A stretch of DNA of 13,229 nucleotides from Veillonella sp. AM51-8BH (GTDB lineage Bacteria; Bacillota; Negativicutes; Veillonellales; Veillonellaceae): contig NZ_QSDY01000051.1 in assembly GCF_003463825.1 (NCBI RefSeq), forward strand, positions 1 to 13,229. Direction: 5' to 3'. Positions 7,388-13,229 of this stretch are shown here, in pieces (within the stretch, counting starts at the first letter, position 1; each line of letters opens with the position of its first letter). Both the position numbers and the translations under genes were made by a program. The notes under the pieces were generated by a model. The model worked only from the letters and a program-made list of their open reading frames with translations. It had not been told where the DNA came from and searched no databases.

Positions 7388-7416
7388 ATTATACATTTTC
7401 GATATAGTTTTAGCAA
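7388..7416 (-). promoter_or_regulatory. Promoter of the superoxide reductase gene
   Basis: On the minus strand TTGCTA (7411-7416) and a perfect TATAAT (7388-7393) are spaced by 17 nt. Transcription should begin near 7381, leaving a leader of about 65 nt. A small AGCAC/GTGCT inverted repeat (7366-7378) lies at the start of the leader. I saw no convincing PerR or Fur box. Confidence 0.6.
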
Positions 7417-7463
7417 GGACTTTTTCGAAAATTTTAGATTTAATTATATTCAAGCTCTCCGTA

Positions 7464-8006
7464 TTAGAACTCAATCCCTTTAGCAGCCTTAATTCCTTTT
7501 TCATAGGCATGCTTAACTACCTTCATCTCTGTTACCGTATCAGCTATATCAATGATTTCAGGTTTAGCATAACGGCCCGTTAAAACAACGTGTAAACGCT
7601 TAGGTTTATGTTTAAGCATATCTACTACAGAGTTTACATCAATAAGCTCGTAATTAATGGCATTATTGATTTCATCCATAATGATAAGATCCCATCGGTC
7701 GGAATTTACCTCTTCAACCAGTGTACGCCAAGCCTCTTGAGCTGCCTCTTTATGACGTGCCAATTCAGCGTCGCTAACCTCATCCCGTTTATAGTAAATA
7801 AAGCCTTTACCCATAGAGCGAATTTCTACTTGGTCACCTAATTTGGCAAGCCCCGCTAGTTCACCATAGCCATTACCACTTTTAATAAATTGTAAGATTA
7901 AGACCTTAAAACCTTGGCCAACAGCACGTAATGCTACGCCTAATGCAGCCGTTGTTTTTCCTTTACCATTGCCAGTATTAACTAAAATTAAGCCTCGTTC
8001 ACTCAT
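7464..8006 (-). CDS. cobO: Cob(I)yrinic acid a,c-diamide adenosyltransferase (CobA/CobO/BtuR family)
   Basis: This 180-aa ATP:corrinoid adenosyltransferase transfers the 5'-deoxyadenosyl group of ATP to the cobalt(I) of cobyrinic acid a,c-diamide or cobinamide, making the Co-C bond of adenosylcobalamin. It has the family P-loop GNGKGKTTAALG at about residues 12-23, the VLILQFIKSG segment and the acidic LIIMDEINNAINY motif, which places it in the CobA-type rather than the PduO- or EutT-type families. The length is typical. Its ATG is 2 nt after the cbiA stop and the AAGGAG ribosome binding site lies in the end of cbiA, so the two are translated as a unit. No clear terminator follows; some readthrough into the superoxide reductase gene is possible. 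Confidence 0.95.
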   Translation of the reverse strand: MSERGLILVNTGNGKGKTTAALGVALRAVGQGFKVLILQFIKSGNGYGELAGLAKLGDQVEIRSMGKGFIYYKRDEVSDAELARHKEAAQEAWRTLVEEVNSDRWDLIIMDEINNAINYELIDVNSVVDMLKHKPKRLHVVLTGRYAKPEIIDIADTVTEMKVVKHAYEKGIKAAKGIEF

Positions 8007-8008
8007 AT

Positions 8009-9388
8009 TTAGCTCCTTTTAGCTTTATAGTTAGCACATATATCAACAAAATGCTGTGCACCTTCATCAGAACCAGCAAAGTTCAAATGTAAATACGATG
8101 CTAATACATTATCAGTTGCATAGCCGCCATCATAAGATTGAGGTCTTCGACCTCCTTCTAAGTGAAAGGCCCAAGGGAAATTCTCTACAGTTGGTTCCAT
8201 CGTAGAGAAATGGAACTCATGCCCACGAAGAGATGTATCTGCAGCACCTAATAAGGTATCTCGCTTAGCTGTAGCCGTAACATACCCTACTTTTTGTAGC
8301 TTTTGTTGCATAATGCAATTAGCAGGTACAATACCTACTGTATTATATACGGCGCCCTCAAAATCGTGGATACTTTCACATAAATACATGAGGCCACCAC
8401 ATTCTGCATAAATAGGCATACCTTTTTCATTAGCTTCACGGATAGATTCCTTCATTGACTCGTTACTAGAAAGCTGGAACAAGAACATTTCAGGAAAACC
8501 ACCACCAAATACTAGGCCATCTACATCTGGAACTTCAAAGTCATTAAGAGGGCTAAAGTATACGATTTCTGCACCCTTCTCCTCCAAGGCGGCTAAACTT
8601 GCTGGATAATAGAAGGAGAACGCCTCATCATAGGCTACACCAATTTTAACTCGTTTTTCTACGGATTTAGGATCTACTGCATCTGGTAATTCAATACTTA
8701 GCGCACTAGATGCAATGTCCAACAATTGATCGAGATTCACCATTTTCTCAACGGCTTCACGAATCGTGTTGATAGCCTCTGTTGGATCGACTTCAGTAAC
8801 AGGTGTAAGACCTAAATGACGCTCTGGAGAGTGCATACGGTCATCGCGATAAATAGCACCAATAACCGGAACACCAATTTTATCCATACCTTCACGGACC
8901 ATGCGCTCATGGTTAGCAGATCCTAAGCGGTTAAGAATGACACCACCAAAGTTTACCTCTGGATCATAATCACGGAAACCTTTAGCAATAGCTGCCGCAC
9001 TTTCACCCATAGCCTTGCAATCGATAACAAGCACTACCGGTGCATTCAATTGCTTAGCAATTTGAGCAGTGGAGCTAACGCCTTCTCGACCACCATCATA
9101 AAGGCCCATAACACCTTCAATAATAGCAAGGTCTACGCCATGCGCCATAGTAGCAAAGAAAGGGTTTAATTTGTGAGGTGGCACGAGCCACGTATCTAAA
9201 TTATAGCTGTCACGGCCGGATGCAATTTTATGAAAGCCCGGATCAATATAATCCGGGCCCACTTTAAAGGATTGCACCGTACGTCCACCATTTGCATAAG
9301 CAGCTAATAAGCCCGCTACGATTGTTGTTTTACCTACACCAGAGTTTGTGCCTGCAATGACAACACGTGGAATCTGTACTGTGTTCAT
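8009..9388 (-). CDS. cbiA: Cobyrinic acid a,c-diamide synthase
   Basis: This 459-aa glutamine amidotransferase amidates the a and c acetate side chains of cobyrinic acid using glutamine and ATP. The N-terminal dethiobiotin-synthetase-like ATPase domain shows the P-loop GTNSGVGKTT at residues 13-22, FKVGPDYIDPGFH and the EGVMGLYDG motif typical of CbiA. The C-terminal class I amidotransferase domain carries the nucleophile in YAECGGLMYL and the catalytic His in GHEFHFS. YIDPGFH and EGVMGLYDG separate it from CobQ/CbiP. The ATG at 9388 has GAGG upstream. It lies 29 nt after cbiL and is coupled to cobO, placing ring amidation directly before adenosylation in gene order. Confidence 0.95.
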   Translation of the reverse strand: MNTVQIPRVVIAGTNSGVGKTTIVAGLLAAYANGGRTVQSFKVGPDYIDPGFHKIASGRDSYNLDTWLVPPHKLNPFFATMAHGVDLAIIEGVMGLYDGGREGVSSTAQIAKQLNAPVVLVIDCKAMGESAAAIAKGFRDYDPEVNFGGVILNRLGSANHERMVREGMDKIGVPVIGAIYRDDRMHSPERHLGLTPVTEVDPTEAINTIREAVEKMVNLDQLLDIASSALSIELPDAVDPKSVEKRVKIGVAYDEAFSFYYPASLAALEEKGAEIVYFSPLNDFEVPDVDGLVFGGGFPEMFLFQLSSNESMKESIREANEKGMPIYAECGGLMYLCESIHDFEGAVYNTVGIVPANCIMQQKLQKVGYVTATAKRDTLLGAADTSLRGHEFHFSTMEPTVENFPWAFHLEGGRRPQSYDGGYATDNVLASYLHLNFAGSDEGAQHFVDICANYKAKRS

Positions 9389-9417
9389 AGATATTACCTC
9401 GTAATACGACGTGTTTG

Positions 9418-10125
9418 TTAACGATCCTTACGTTTTGCAAGGATTGTAGATAAGTAGTTGAGTTTAGTATCTTTTGGCATATTATCTAAACCTACATATA
9501 CTTGCTCATCAGGCAAACCTACACGGCTAATCATAACCGCATCATCTGCCATGTTGTGTTTAAGCAATGTTTCTTGTACTTCATCAAAATTTTTATATAC
9601 TTTCATGATTACCGCATCATCAGCTACAGCCAATACTGCATCGATTTTTTCTTTAGGTGCTGTAGCAGGAACGATAGCTAATACTTCTTCCTTCTCTACG
9701 ATTGGATAACCAAGGTGAGAACCAATAGCACAGAAAGCAGTAACGCCAGGAATTGTTTCGATTTCATGGCCTGTATTTTCGATCAAGCGATATACATACA
9801 TGTATGTGCTGTAGAACATAGGATCACCCAATGTTAAGAACACAACGCTTTTACCTTGATCTAAGTAAGACAAGATAATGCGTTTTGCTTCTTGCCAGCC
9901 TTCCTCTTGTGTAGCATCATCCAATACCATTGGGAATACTACAGGAACGATTTCTGTATGTTCTTGAATATATGGGGATGCAATATTAAGTGCTACAGAA
10001 CCATCTTTCTTTTCTGTTTTAGGTGTGATGATAATATCTGCTTCACCTACGATGCGAGCAGCTTTCACAGTCATTAATTCAGAATCGCCAGGGCCTACGC
10101 CAATGCCATATAATTTACCTTTCAT
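9418..10125 (-). CDS. cbiL: Cobalt-factor II / precorrin-2 C20-methyltransferase
   Basis: This 235-aa S-adenosylmethionine-dependent methyltransferase of the tetrapyrrole (SUMT-like) class methylates C-20 of cobalt-factor II. The N-terminal motif GIGVGPGDSELMTVKAARI is diagnostic, with the CbiL/CobI feature IIITPKTEKKDGS soon after; the central VVFLTLGDPMFYSTY loop and IETIPGVTAF segment complete the SAM and substrate pocket. Because the neighbour makes cobalt-sirohydrochlorin, the cobalt-containing substrate (CbiL rather than CobI) is the better reading. The ATG at 10125 has GGAGA five nt upstream. It sits 86 nt from cbiK with a good promoter in the gap, so cbiL-cbiA-cobO can be expressed without cbiK. 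Confidence 0.94.
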   Translation of the reverse strand: MKGKLYGIGVGPGDSELMTVKAARIVGEADIIITPKTEKKDGSVALNIASPYIQEHTEIVPVVFPMVLDDATQEEGWQEAKRIILSYLDQGKSVVFLTLGDPMFYSTYMYVYRLIENTGHEIETIPGVTAFCAIGSHLGYPIVEKEEVLAIVPATAPKEKIDAVLAVADDAVIMKVYKNFDEVQETLLKHNMADDAVMISRVGLPDEQVYVGLDNMPKDTKLNYLSTILAKRKDR

Positions 10126-10177
10126 GGGGTTCTCCTATTCTTATAGTTACATTCTATTTATAAATTTCATTTCTTTT

Positions 10178-10206
10178 ATTATAACTAATTTATGCAAGAT
10201 ATACAA
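10178..10206 (-). promoter_or_regulatory. Internal promoter for cbiL-cbiA-cobO
   Basis: On the minus strand TTGTAT (10201-10206) and a perfect TATAAT (10178-10183) are spaced by 17 nt, immediately after the cbiK stop codon. The predicted start near 10171 leaves a leader of about 45 nt, too short for a cobalamin riboswitch. Confidence 0.6.
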
Positions 10207-10211
10207 AACTA

Positions 10212-11066
10212 CTATTTAATATTTGGAATTGTTGGACGATGTGAACTACGTTTGCCATACAAATCATCAATACAATCTTGCACATGTTGACGGAAGATAT
10301 CTTGTATTGCTTCATATTCACCAAGTGCGCTATGGATTGGTTTAACTTCATAACCATAATCGGCAAGTTCATTAATAACGCTATCTTCTTCGTCACCAAA
10401 GAGATCGTTTTGTGCATGATCTCCAAGAACTAATAATAATGGGTGCACATAAATTGTATTTGGACGCTTCCCATCAAGCCATTCCCATGGCATAGCTACG
10501 TCTGCTACATATGGCGCATTTTCTAGCACCGCAATACGTACATTCGTAAGCCCCTCACGAATTAGTTTAAATTGTAAATTACCATATGAGGAATTACCAG
10601 AACCAAGGCCACCATGACCAACTAGTAATAAACCGTCGTCCTTAGAAATGTTAAGAGATTTAATGAATCGTTCAATTAAGATTTGGTAATCATCTGGATG
10701 CTCTTCTTGCCCTATGTAATATACGAGTGGTCGACCTACACGCAACACTTCTAGTTGCCCCTCCCCTTCATGAGCAAGGATATTATTTTTCAATTTATCA
10801 AACTCTTCACCGCCAGTGAAGTGAAGTGGTTGTACATACACATGTGTATACCCGTCTTGGATAAGTTTTTCTAACGCCCCTTGTTCAGTAGGCACCTCAA
10901 TACCGCGTTCACGTAAACGTTTAACGATAATACGAGAAGAAAATGCTAATTCCACAGTATAATCTGGATAGGATTTACGGATATGCTCCACAACGGAATC
11001 AATATTATGTTCACGAGCACTGTCAACAGTGGACCCAAAAGCAACAACTAAAATAGCTTGTTTCAT
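10212..11066 (-). CDS. cbiK: Sirohydrochlorin cobaltochelatase, CbiK type
   Basis: This 284-aa class II chelatase inserts Co2+ into sirohydrochlorin (factor II), the first committed step of anaerobic B12 synthesis. It carries the expected active-site elements: YVQPLHFTGGEEF (His82, Glu87, Glu88), LLVGHGG (His151) and VHPLLLVLGDHAQND (His217). The latter two histidines correspond to the catalytic pair known from Salmonella CbiK, and the Glu to its metal-site glutamate. It begins at MKQAILVVAFGS with no signal peptide, so it is cytoplasmic, unlike the periplasmic CbiK forms of some sulfate reducers. The ATG has AAGGAGA upstream. A full-length paralogue without these residues lies directly upstream. 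A role with other metals or in sirohaem synthesis cannot be excluded. Confidence 0.93.
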   Translation of the reverse strand: MKQAILVVAFGSTVDSAREHNIDSVVEHIRKSYPDYTVELAFSSRIIVKRLRERGIEVPTEQGALEKLIQDGYTHVYVQPLHFTGGEEFDKLKNNILAHEGEGQLEVLRVGRPLVYYIGQEEHPDDYQILIERFIKSLNISKDDGLLLVGHGGLGSGNSSYGNLQFKLIREGLTNVRIAVLENAPYVADVAMPWEWLDGKRPNTIYVHPLLLVLGDHAQNDLFGDEEDSVINELADYGYEVKPIHSALGEYEAIQDIFRQHVQDCIDDLYGKRSSHRPTIPNIK

Positions 11067-11102
11067 GGAAGTCTCCTTATCTAATTAATAATGTATCTTA
11101 AT

Positions 11103-11137
11103 CATACCATAGACGACACATTAGGGGCATACCATAG
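11103..11137 (-). promoter_or_regulatory. Direct repeat upstream of cbiK, possible operator
   Basis: CATACCATAG occurs exactly at 11103-11112 and 11128-11137, 25 bp apart, in the short gap between the terminator of the paralogue gene and cbiK. I find no clear promoter hexamers, so whether these sites control a cbiK promoter is uncertain, but exact repeats at this spacing in such a short gap suggest a binding site. Confidence 0.35.
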
Positions 11138-11178
11138 GACGTATAAAATGGATATTATAAATATTTTTCATAGTAAAA

Positions 11179-11222
11179 GTAAAAATCCTCCTCATTGGAT
11201 TTCCAACAAGGAGGACTTTTAC
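11179..11222 (-). terminator. Terminator between the CbiK paralogue and cbiK
   Basis: The arms at 11179-11192 and 11209-11222 pair over 14 bp with one mismatch (CCTCC with GGAGG at the core), and an inner TTGG/CCAA pairing extends the hairpin. On the minus strand the arm ends in TTTTTAC followed by TTTTAC, a U-rich tail. It begins about 50 nt after the paralogue's stop codon. Some readthrough would be needed for cbiK to share its promoter. Confidence 0.7.
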
Positions 11223-11273
11223 GTATATAAAGGAGTGTGGAGAGATGTATGTCTAATTATGTAAGAGATCAAT

Positions 11274-12155
11274 CTAAGAAATCATACCTTGTGCTTCCAT
11301 ACGAGAGTTTGTCATAACAGGTTTTACAGATTCACGAGGCATGGGACGCTTCCGATCAGACATGCGGATAGCTTGGCCTAAATGTTTCAAGAATAAATCT
11401 TGTACATAAGGGTTTTCACCAAGACCTTCATTCCAAATATCTACATTGTACCCTTCTTCAGCGAGCAATGCATAAATGGAGTCAGAACGTTCACCGCCAA
11501 GGTAGTCCATTAAATGTGTAGAACCAATAAGAGCTAATGGTACTACTAACAAGTCCTTATGACCCATACGATCTAATAATGTAAGTGCTTGTTTAAATGT
11601 AGGGAACCCATTTGTAGTAAATACTACTACATTTGGTGCTGCCCCATACATGGCTTTCAATTGTAATGTGCTAAACTCTAATTGGTTTTGACCATTTGCC
11701 ATGAGCACTACAGATTTATTAAGTGCTTTTGTATTAACATGGCGTACGATACTTTCTAATGTTGCTTCATAATCGTCAGCATAGTTTTTTACACCTAATG
11801 ATGTAAGTAATGGTTTACCAATATTTACTTGATTAAAACCATATTCATTGCTATGTAAAAACTTCAATGCTTGTTTACGCATTTGTTGGTAACACTGATC
11901 TGCTACTAATGTTACAGGTTGAATGTATACCTCATCGATGCCAAGACGAGCAAAATCTTGCATAGCTTCTGTGAAAGAAGAAATCTTTTCATTATATTTC
12001 TCATTCCACTTTTCCACTAATGCATCAGATAAGAATACACGGCGTACCTCCATATCGCTATACATGGAACGTACTTTTTTCTCTATACTGCCGATGGATT
12101 TCTCCACAGCATCTTGATAAATTGATCCAAAGGATGCAATAATTATGCCTTTCAT
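11274..12155 (-). CDS. CbiK-family chelatase paralogue lacking the catalytic residues
   Basis: This 293-aa protein aligns end to end with the adjacent CbiK: shared MK..I...FGS start, VYIQP at the same position, IGKPL for VGRPL, YLGGERSDS for LFGDEEDS, and the GYNVDIWNEGLGE tail. Yet the key residues are changed: His82 is Thr82, Glu87-Glu88 are Gln87-Cys88, His151 is Asn154 (LMANGQ for LVGHGG), and His217 is Thr213 with a His one position on. The frame is intact, with a strong GGAGGT ribosome binding site, promoter and terminator, so it looks selected rather than decaying. A basic, proline-containing tail of about 25 residues is extra. It may be a non-catalytic partner or regulator of CbiK, a tetrapyrrole or metal carrier, or a chelatase with different chemistry. 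It will probably be annotated as a sirohydrochlorin cobaltochelatase by homology, which the residues do not support. Confidence 0.85.
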   Translation of the reverse strand: MKGIIIASFGSIYQDAVEKSIGSIEKKVRSMYSDMEVRRVFLSDALVEKWNEKYNEKISSFTEAMQDFARLGIDEVYIQPVTLVADQCYQQMRKQALKFLHSNEYGFNQVNIGKPLLTSLGVKNYADDYEATLESIVRHVNTKALNKSVVLMANGQNQLEFSTLQLKAMYGAAPNVVVFTTNGFPTFKQALTLLDRMGHKDLLVVPLALIGSTHLMDYLGGERSDSIYALLAEEGYNVDIWNEGLGENPYVQDLFLKHLGQAIRMSDRKRPMPRESVKPVMTNSRMEAQGMIS

Positions 12156-12215
12156 ATGTGACCTCCATATTGCTCATACATGATACAATCTCCATAACTG
12201 AAAATTGTTATCAAC

Positions 12216-12233
12216 TACTATGTAATAATAGTA
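12216..12233 (-). promoter_or_regulatory. Palindrome over the -10 of the CbiK-paralogue promoter, possible operator
   Basis: TACTAT (12216-12221) and ATAGTA (12228-12233) form a perfect 6-bp dyad with a 6-bp spacer. The dyad covers the predicted -10 and start point, where a bound repressor would block transcription. I do not recognise it as a known regulator box. Confidence 0.4.
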
Positions 12234-12256
12234 CAAGATTAATGTATAGAAGTCAA
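12228..12256 (-). promoter_or_regulatory. Promoter of the CbiK-paralogue gene
   Basis: On the minus strand TTGACT (12251-12256) and TACTAT (12228-12233) are spaced by 17 nt. The predicted start near 12221 gives a leader of about 65 nt ending in the GGAGGT ribosome binding site. This is the first promoter of the cobalamin block, and the leader is too short for a cobalamin riboswitch. Confidence 0.55.
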
Positions 12257-12274
12257 TGAGAAAAAATATCAAAA

Positions 12275-12433
12275 TTAACCAAAATAATGTATAACCGATG
12301 CAACACCATATAAAAGAAGGAAAAATATAACAATAAACTTAATTCGACCTGTAAAGGTATCATACCTTCTCTTGTCGCCAGCTGTGATTTTGCCAGAGCG
12401 ACCAATTACAGTGTCCTCAAGGATACTAACCTT
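12275..12433 (-). pseudogene. 51-codon open frame without a start codon, likely 3' remnant of a membrane-protein gene
   Basis: The minus strand reads as a protein-like stretch ending in TAA at 12275. It has a hydrophilic part containing EDTVIGRSGKITAGDKRRYD, then a hydrophobic segment (IKFIVIFFLLLYGVASVI) that would span a membrane once, then HYFG. The frame is closed by TGA at 12434-12436 and contains no ATG, GTG or TTG, so it cannot be translated alone by a normal start. The protein-like composition suggests the 3' end of a gene whose front was lost, perhaps with a further frameshift in the A+T-rich 40 nt before it. I do not recognise the family. The other bases of the gene-free 12156-12472 stretch hold only the promoter and operator listed separately; 12434-12472 shows nothing further. 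Confidence 0.45.
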
Positions 12434-12472
12434 TCAATTTTCTCTAAAAATAAATAAAAGGTCAATTTAGCA

Positions 12473-13048
12473 TTAGATTGTCTCATCATTATAGGTTGGC
12501 TTAAAAAATAGCATATATAAAACATATACGTTTACAATAGGAACTACTATAAAGAAAAGCCAAAGACCACTATTTCCACTATCATGAAGACGACGAACAA
12601 GTAAACTTATATAAGGTACTAATATAATAATAGCGACTAAGACGTCAATTATAAAAATATTAACAACATTACTATTCAATATATCAGATATATTTATATA
12701 ACTTAATAACATTGATAGCACAGAAAATAGCATAGTAAATATCATCAGTTCATCTCTAGAAGATCGGCCCTTAAAATTAAAAATATCTTTAATGAGAATT
12801 TTTCGGAGAACTTCCATGAACTCAAACTTTTGCTCTTTTATAGCATTACCAGACCTTAATTTATCATCACAGTCCTTTTTACCAATTAAATTCTTCCATG
12901 ATTTTCTAATCTTAATCTTTATAATTTTAATATTTAAAGGATCCATTACTAAATAAGAGCCATCCCAAAATCCGGATGCAGGTCTATCACCATACGAATT
13001 CTTTTGACTTCCAGGAATTAAAAGTAATAAAAAAATTATTCTATTCAT
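12473..13048 (-). CDS. DUF805 membrane protein, downstream part of a frameshifted gene
   Basis: The C-terminal 114 residues are a DUF805 domain: FNFKGRSSRDEL near residue 92, three hydrophobic segments (about 100-120, 130-152, 163-183) and the hallmark RRLHDSGNSGLWLFF before a final membrane segment and FFKPTYND. DUF805 proteins are small inner-membrane proteins of unknown function. The ATG at 13048 has no ribosome binding site, and the same frame stays open upstream to 13162 with protein-like sequence, so this is probably not the real start. With one copy of the 64-bp duplication (13086-13216) removed, the frame runs uninterrupted to the window edge, so the intact gene starts beyond 13229. 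An ATG at 12817 would give a bare DUF805 protein, but its ribosome binding site is poor. The gene looks more A+T-rich than its neighbours. The region before DUF805 is unrecognised. Confidence 0.6.
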   Translation of the reverse strand: MNRIIFLLLLIPGSQKNSYGDRPASGFWDGSYLVMDPLNIKIIKIKIRKSWKNLIGKKDCDDKLRSGNAIKEQKFEFMEVLRKILIKDIFNFKGRSSRDELMIFTMLFSVLSMLLSYINISDILNSNVVNIFIIDVLVAIIILVPYISLLVRRLHDSGNSGLWLFFIVVPIVNVYVLYMLFFKPTYNDETI

Positions 13049-13085
13049 TACTATGAAAAAAAAGGGTTTATTAAGAGAAATAGTT

Positions 13086-13216
13086 GTATCCGATACCTCT
13101 AAAATATAATTACTAGGGCTTACAAAAAAATCACCACCACAATTATAACGTATCCGATACCTCTAAAATATAATTACTAGGGCTTACAAAAAAATCACCA
13201 CCACAATTATAACGTA
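13086..13216. repeat. Exact 64-bp tandem duplication inside the DUF805 gene
   Basis: Bases 13086-13149 and 13150-13213 are identical, and the match runs on for three bases. Since 64 is not a multiple of three, the extra copy shifts the reading frame and brings a TAA into frame at the junction (13143-13145). The repeat ends 13 nt from the window edge. It may be a real mutation, a copy-number switch, or an assembly effect at a contig end. Confidence 0.93.
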
Positions 13217-13229
13217 ATAATAGAACTAA
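13143..13229 (-). pseudogene. Upstream fragment of the frameshifted DUF805 gene, cut by the window edge
   Basis: Reading the minus strand from the window edge, the frame is open (LVLLLRYNCGGDFFVSPSN, then YILEVSDTL) and stops at TAA created by the repeat junction. Were only one 64-bp unit present, the same frame would continue as SDTTISLNKPFFFIVMNR straight into the downstream DUF805 frame. This continuity is the main evidence that the two pieces are one gene. Its true start lies outside the window. Confidence 0.55.

Noticed and set aside
10190..10426. Minus-strand 78-codon open frame overlapping the end of cbiK
   Set aside because: It lies in another frame inside the conserved 3' part of cbiK, has no ribosome binding site and no recognisable protein features.
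11231..11255. Plus-strand AAAGGAG followed by a tiny ATG frame
   Set aside because: The frame is only three codons long with no promoter; most likely chance in the terminator-proximal spacer.

Overview
The window is a stretch of an A+T-rich bacterial chromosome in which every gene I can support lies on the minus strand, so transcription runs from high to low coordinates. The gene set suggests a strict or near-strict anaerobe that makes B12 by the early-cobalt (anaerobic) route: a CbiK-type cobaltochelatase, CbiL, CbiA, a CobA/CobO adenosyltransferase, a class II superoxide reductase, a thioredoxin and a PreP-like M16 protease. Strong AGGAGG-type ribosome binding sites and short, near-consensus promoters fit a Firmicute. 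My best guess is Negativicutes, probably Veillonella or a close relative. That is inference, not something proven here.

Layout from high to low coordinates. (i) 12275-13229: a low-G+C, decayed-looking stretch. It holds a DUF805 membrane-protein gene whose reading frame is broken by an exact 64-bp tandem duplication, followed by a 51-codon open frame with no start codon that ends in a membrane segment. (ii) 7464-12155: a cobalamin block. It starts with a CbiK paralogue that lacks the catalytic residues, behind its own promoter, operator-like palindrome and terminator. Then come true cbiK, cbiL (with a good internal promoter), cbiA and cobO. Together these insert cobalt into sirohydrochlorin, methylate C-20, amidate the a and c side chains, and adenosylate the corrinoid. 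The remaining cbi steps are not in the window. (iii) 6926-7315: a one-iron superoxide reductase with its own promoter and a strong terminator. (iv) 5151-6705: aspartate kinase followed 7 nt later by an unrecognised 105-aa protein, closed by a terminator. (v) 1019-5010: an M16C presequence-protease-like peptidase, an intervening hairpin, then glutamyl-Q tRNA(Asp) synthetase. (vi) 186-890: a CoA-binding-domain protein translationally coupled to a thioredoxin, behind a near-consensus promoter and closed by a bidirectional terminator that is itself part of a 66-bp tandem duplication.

The points most worth a second look are the active-site-less CbiK paralogue next to a normal CbiK, the frameshifting 64-bp duplication, and the fact that both tandem duplications sit exactly 13 nt from the two window ends, which raises the possibility of contig-end or assembly effects. 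I saw no tRNA, rRNA, CRISPR array, insertion sequence or recognisable cobalamin or lysine riboswitch.
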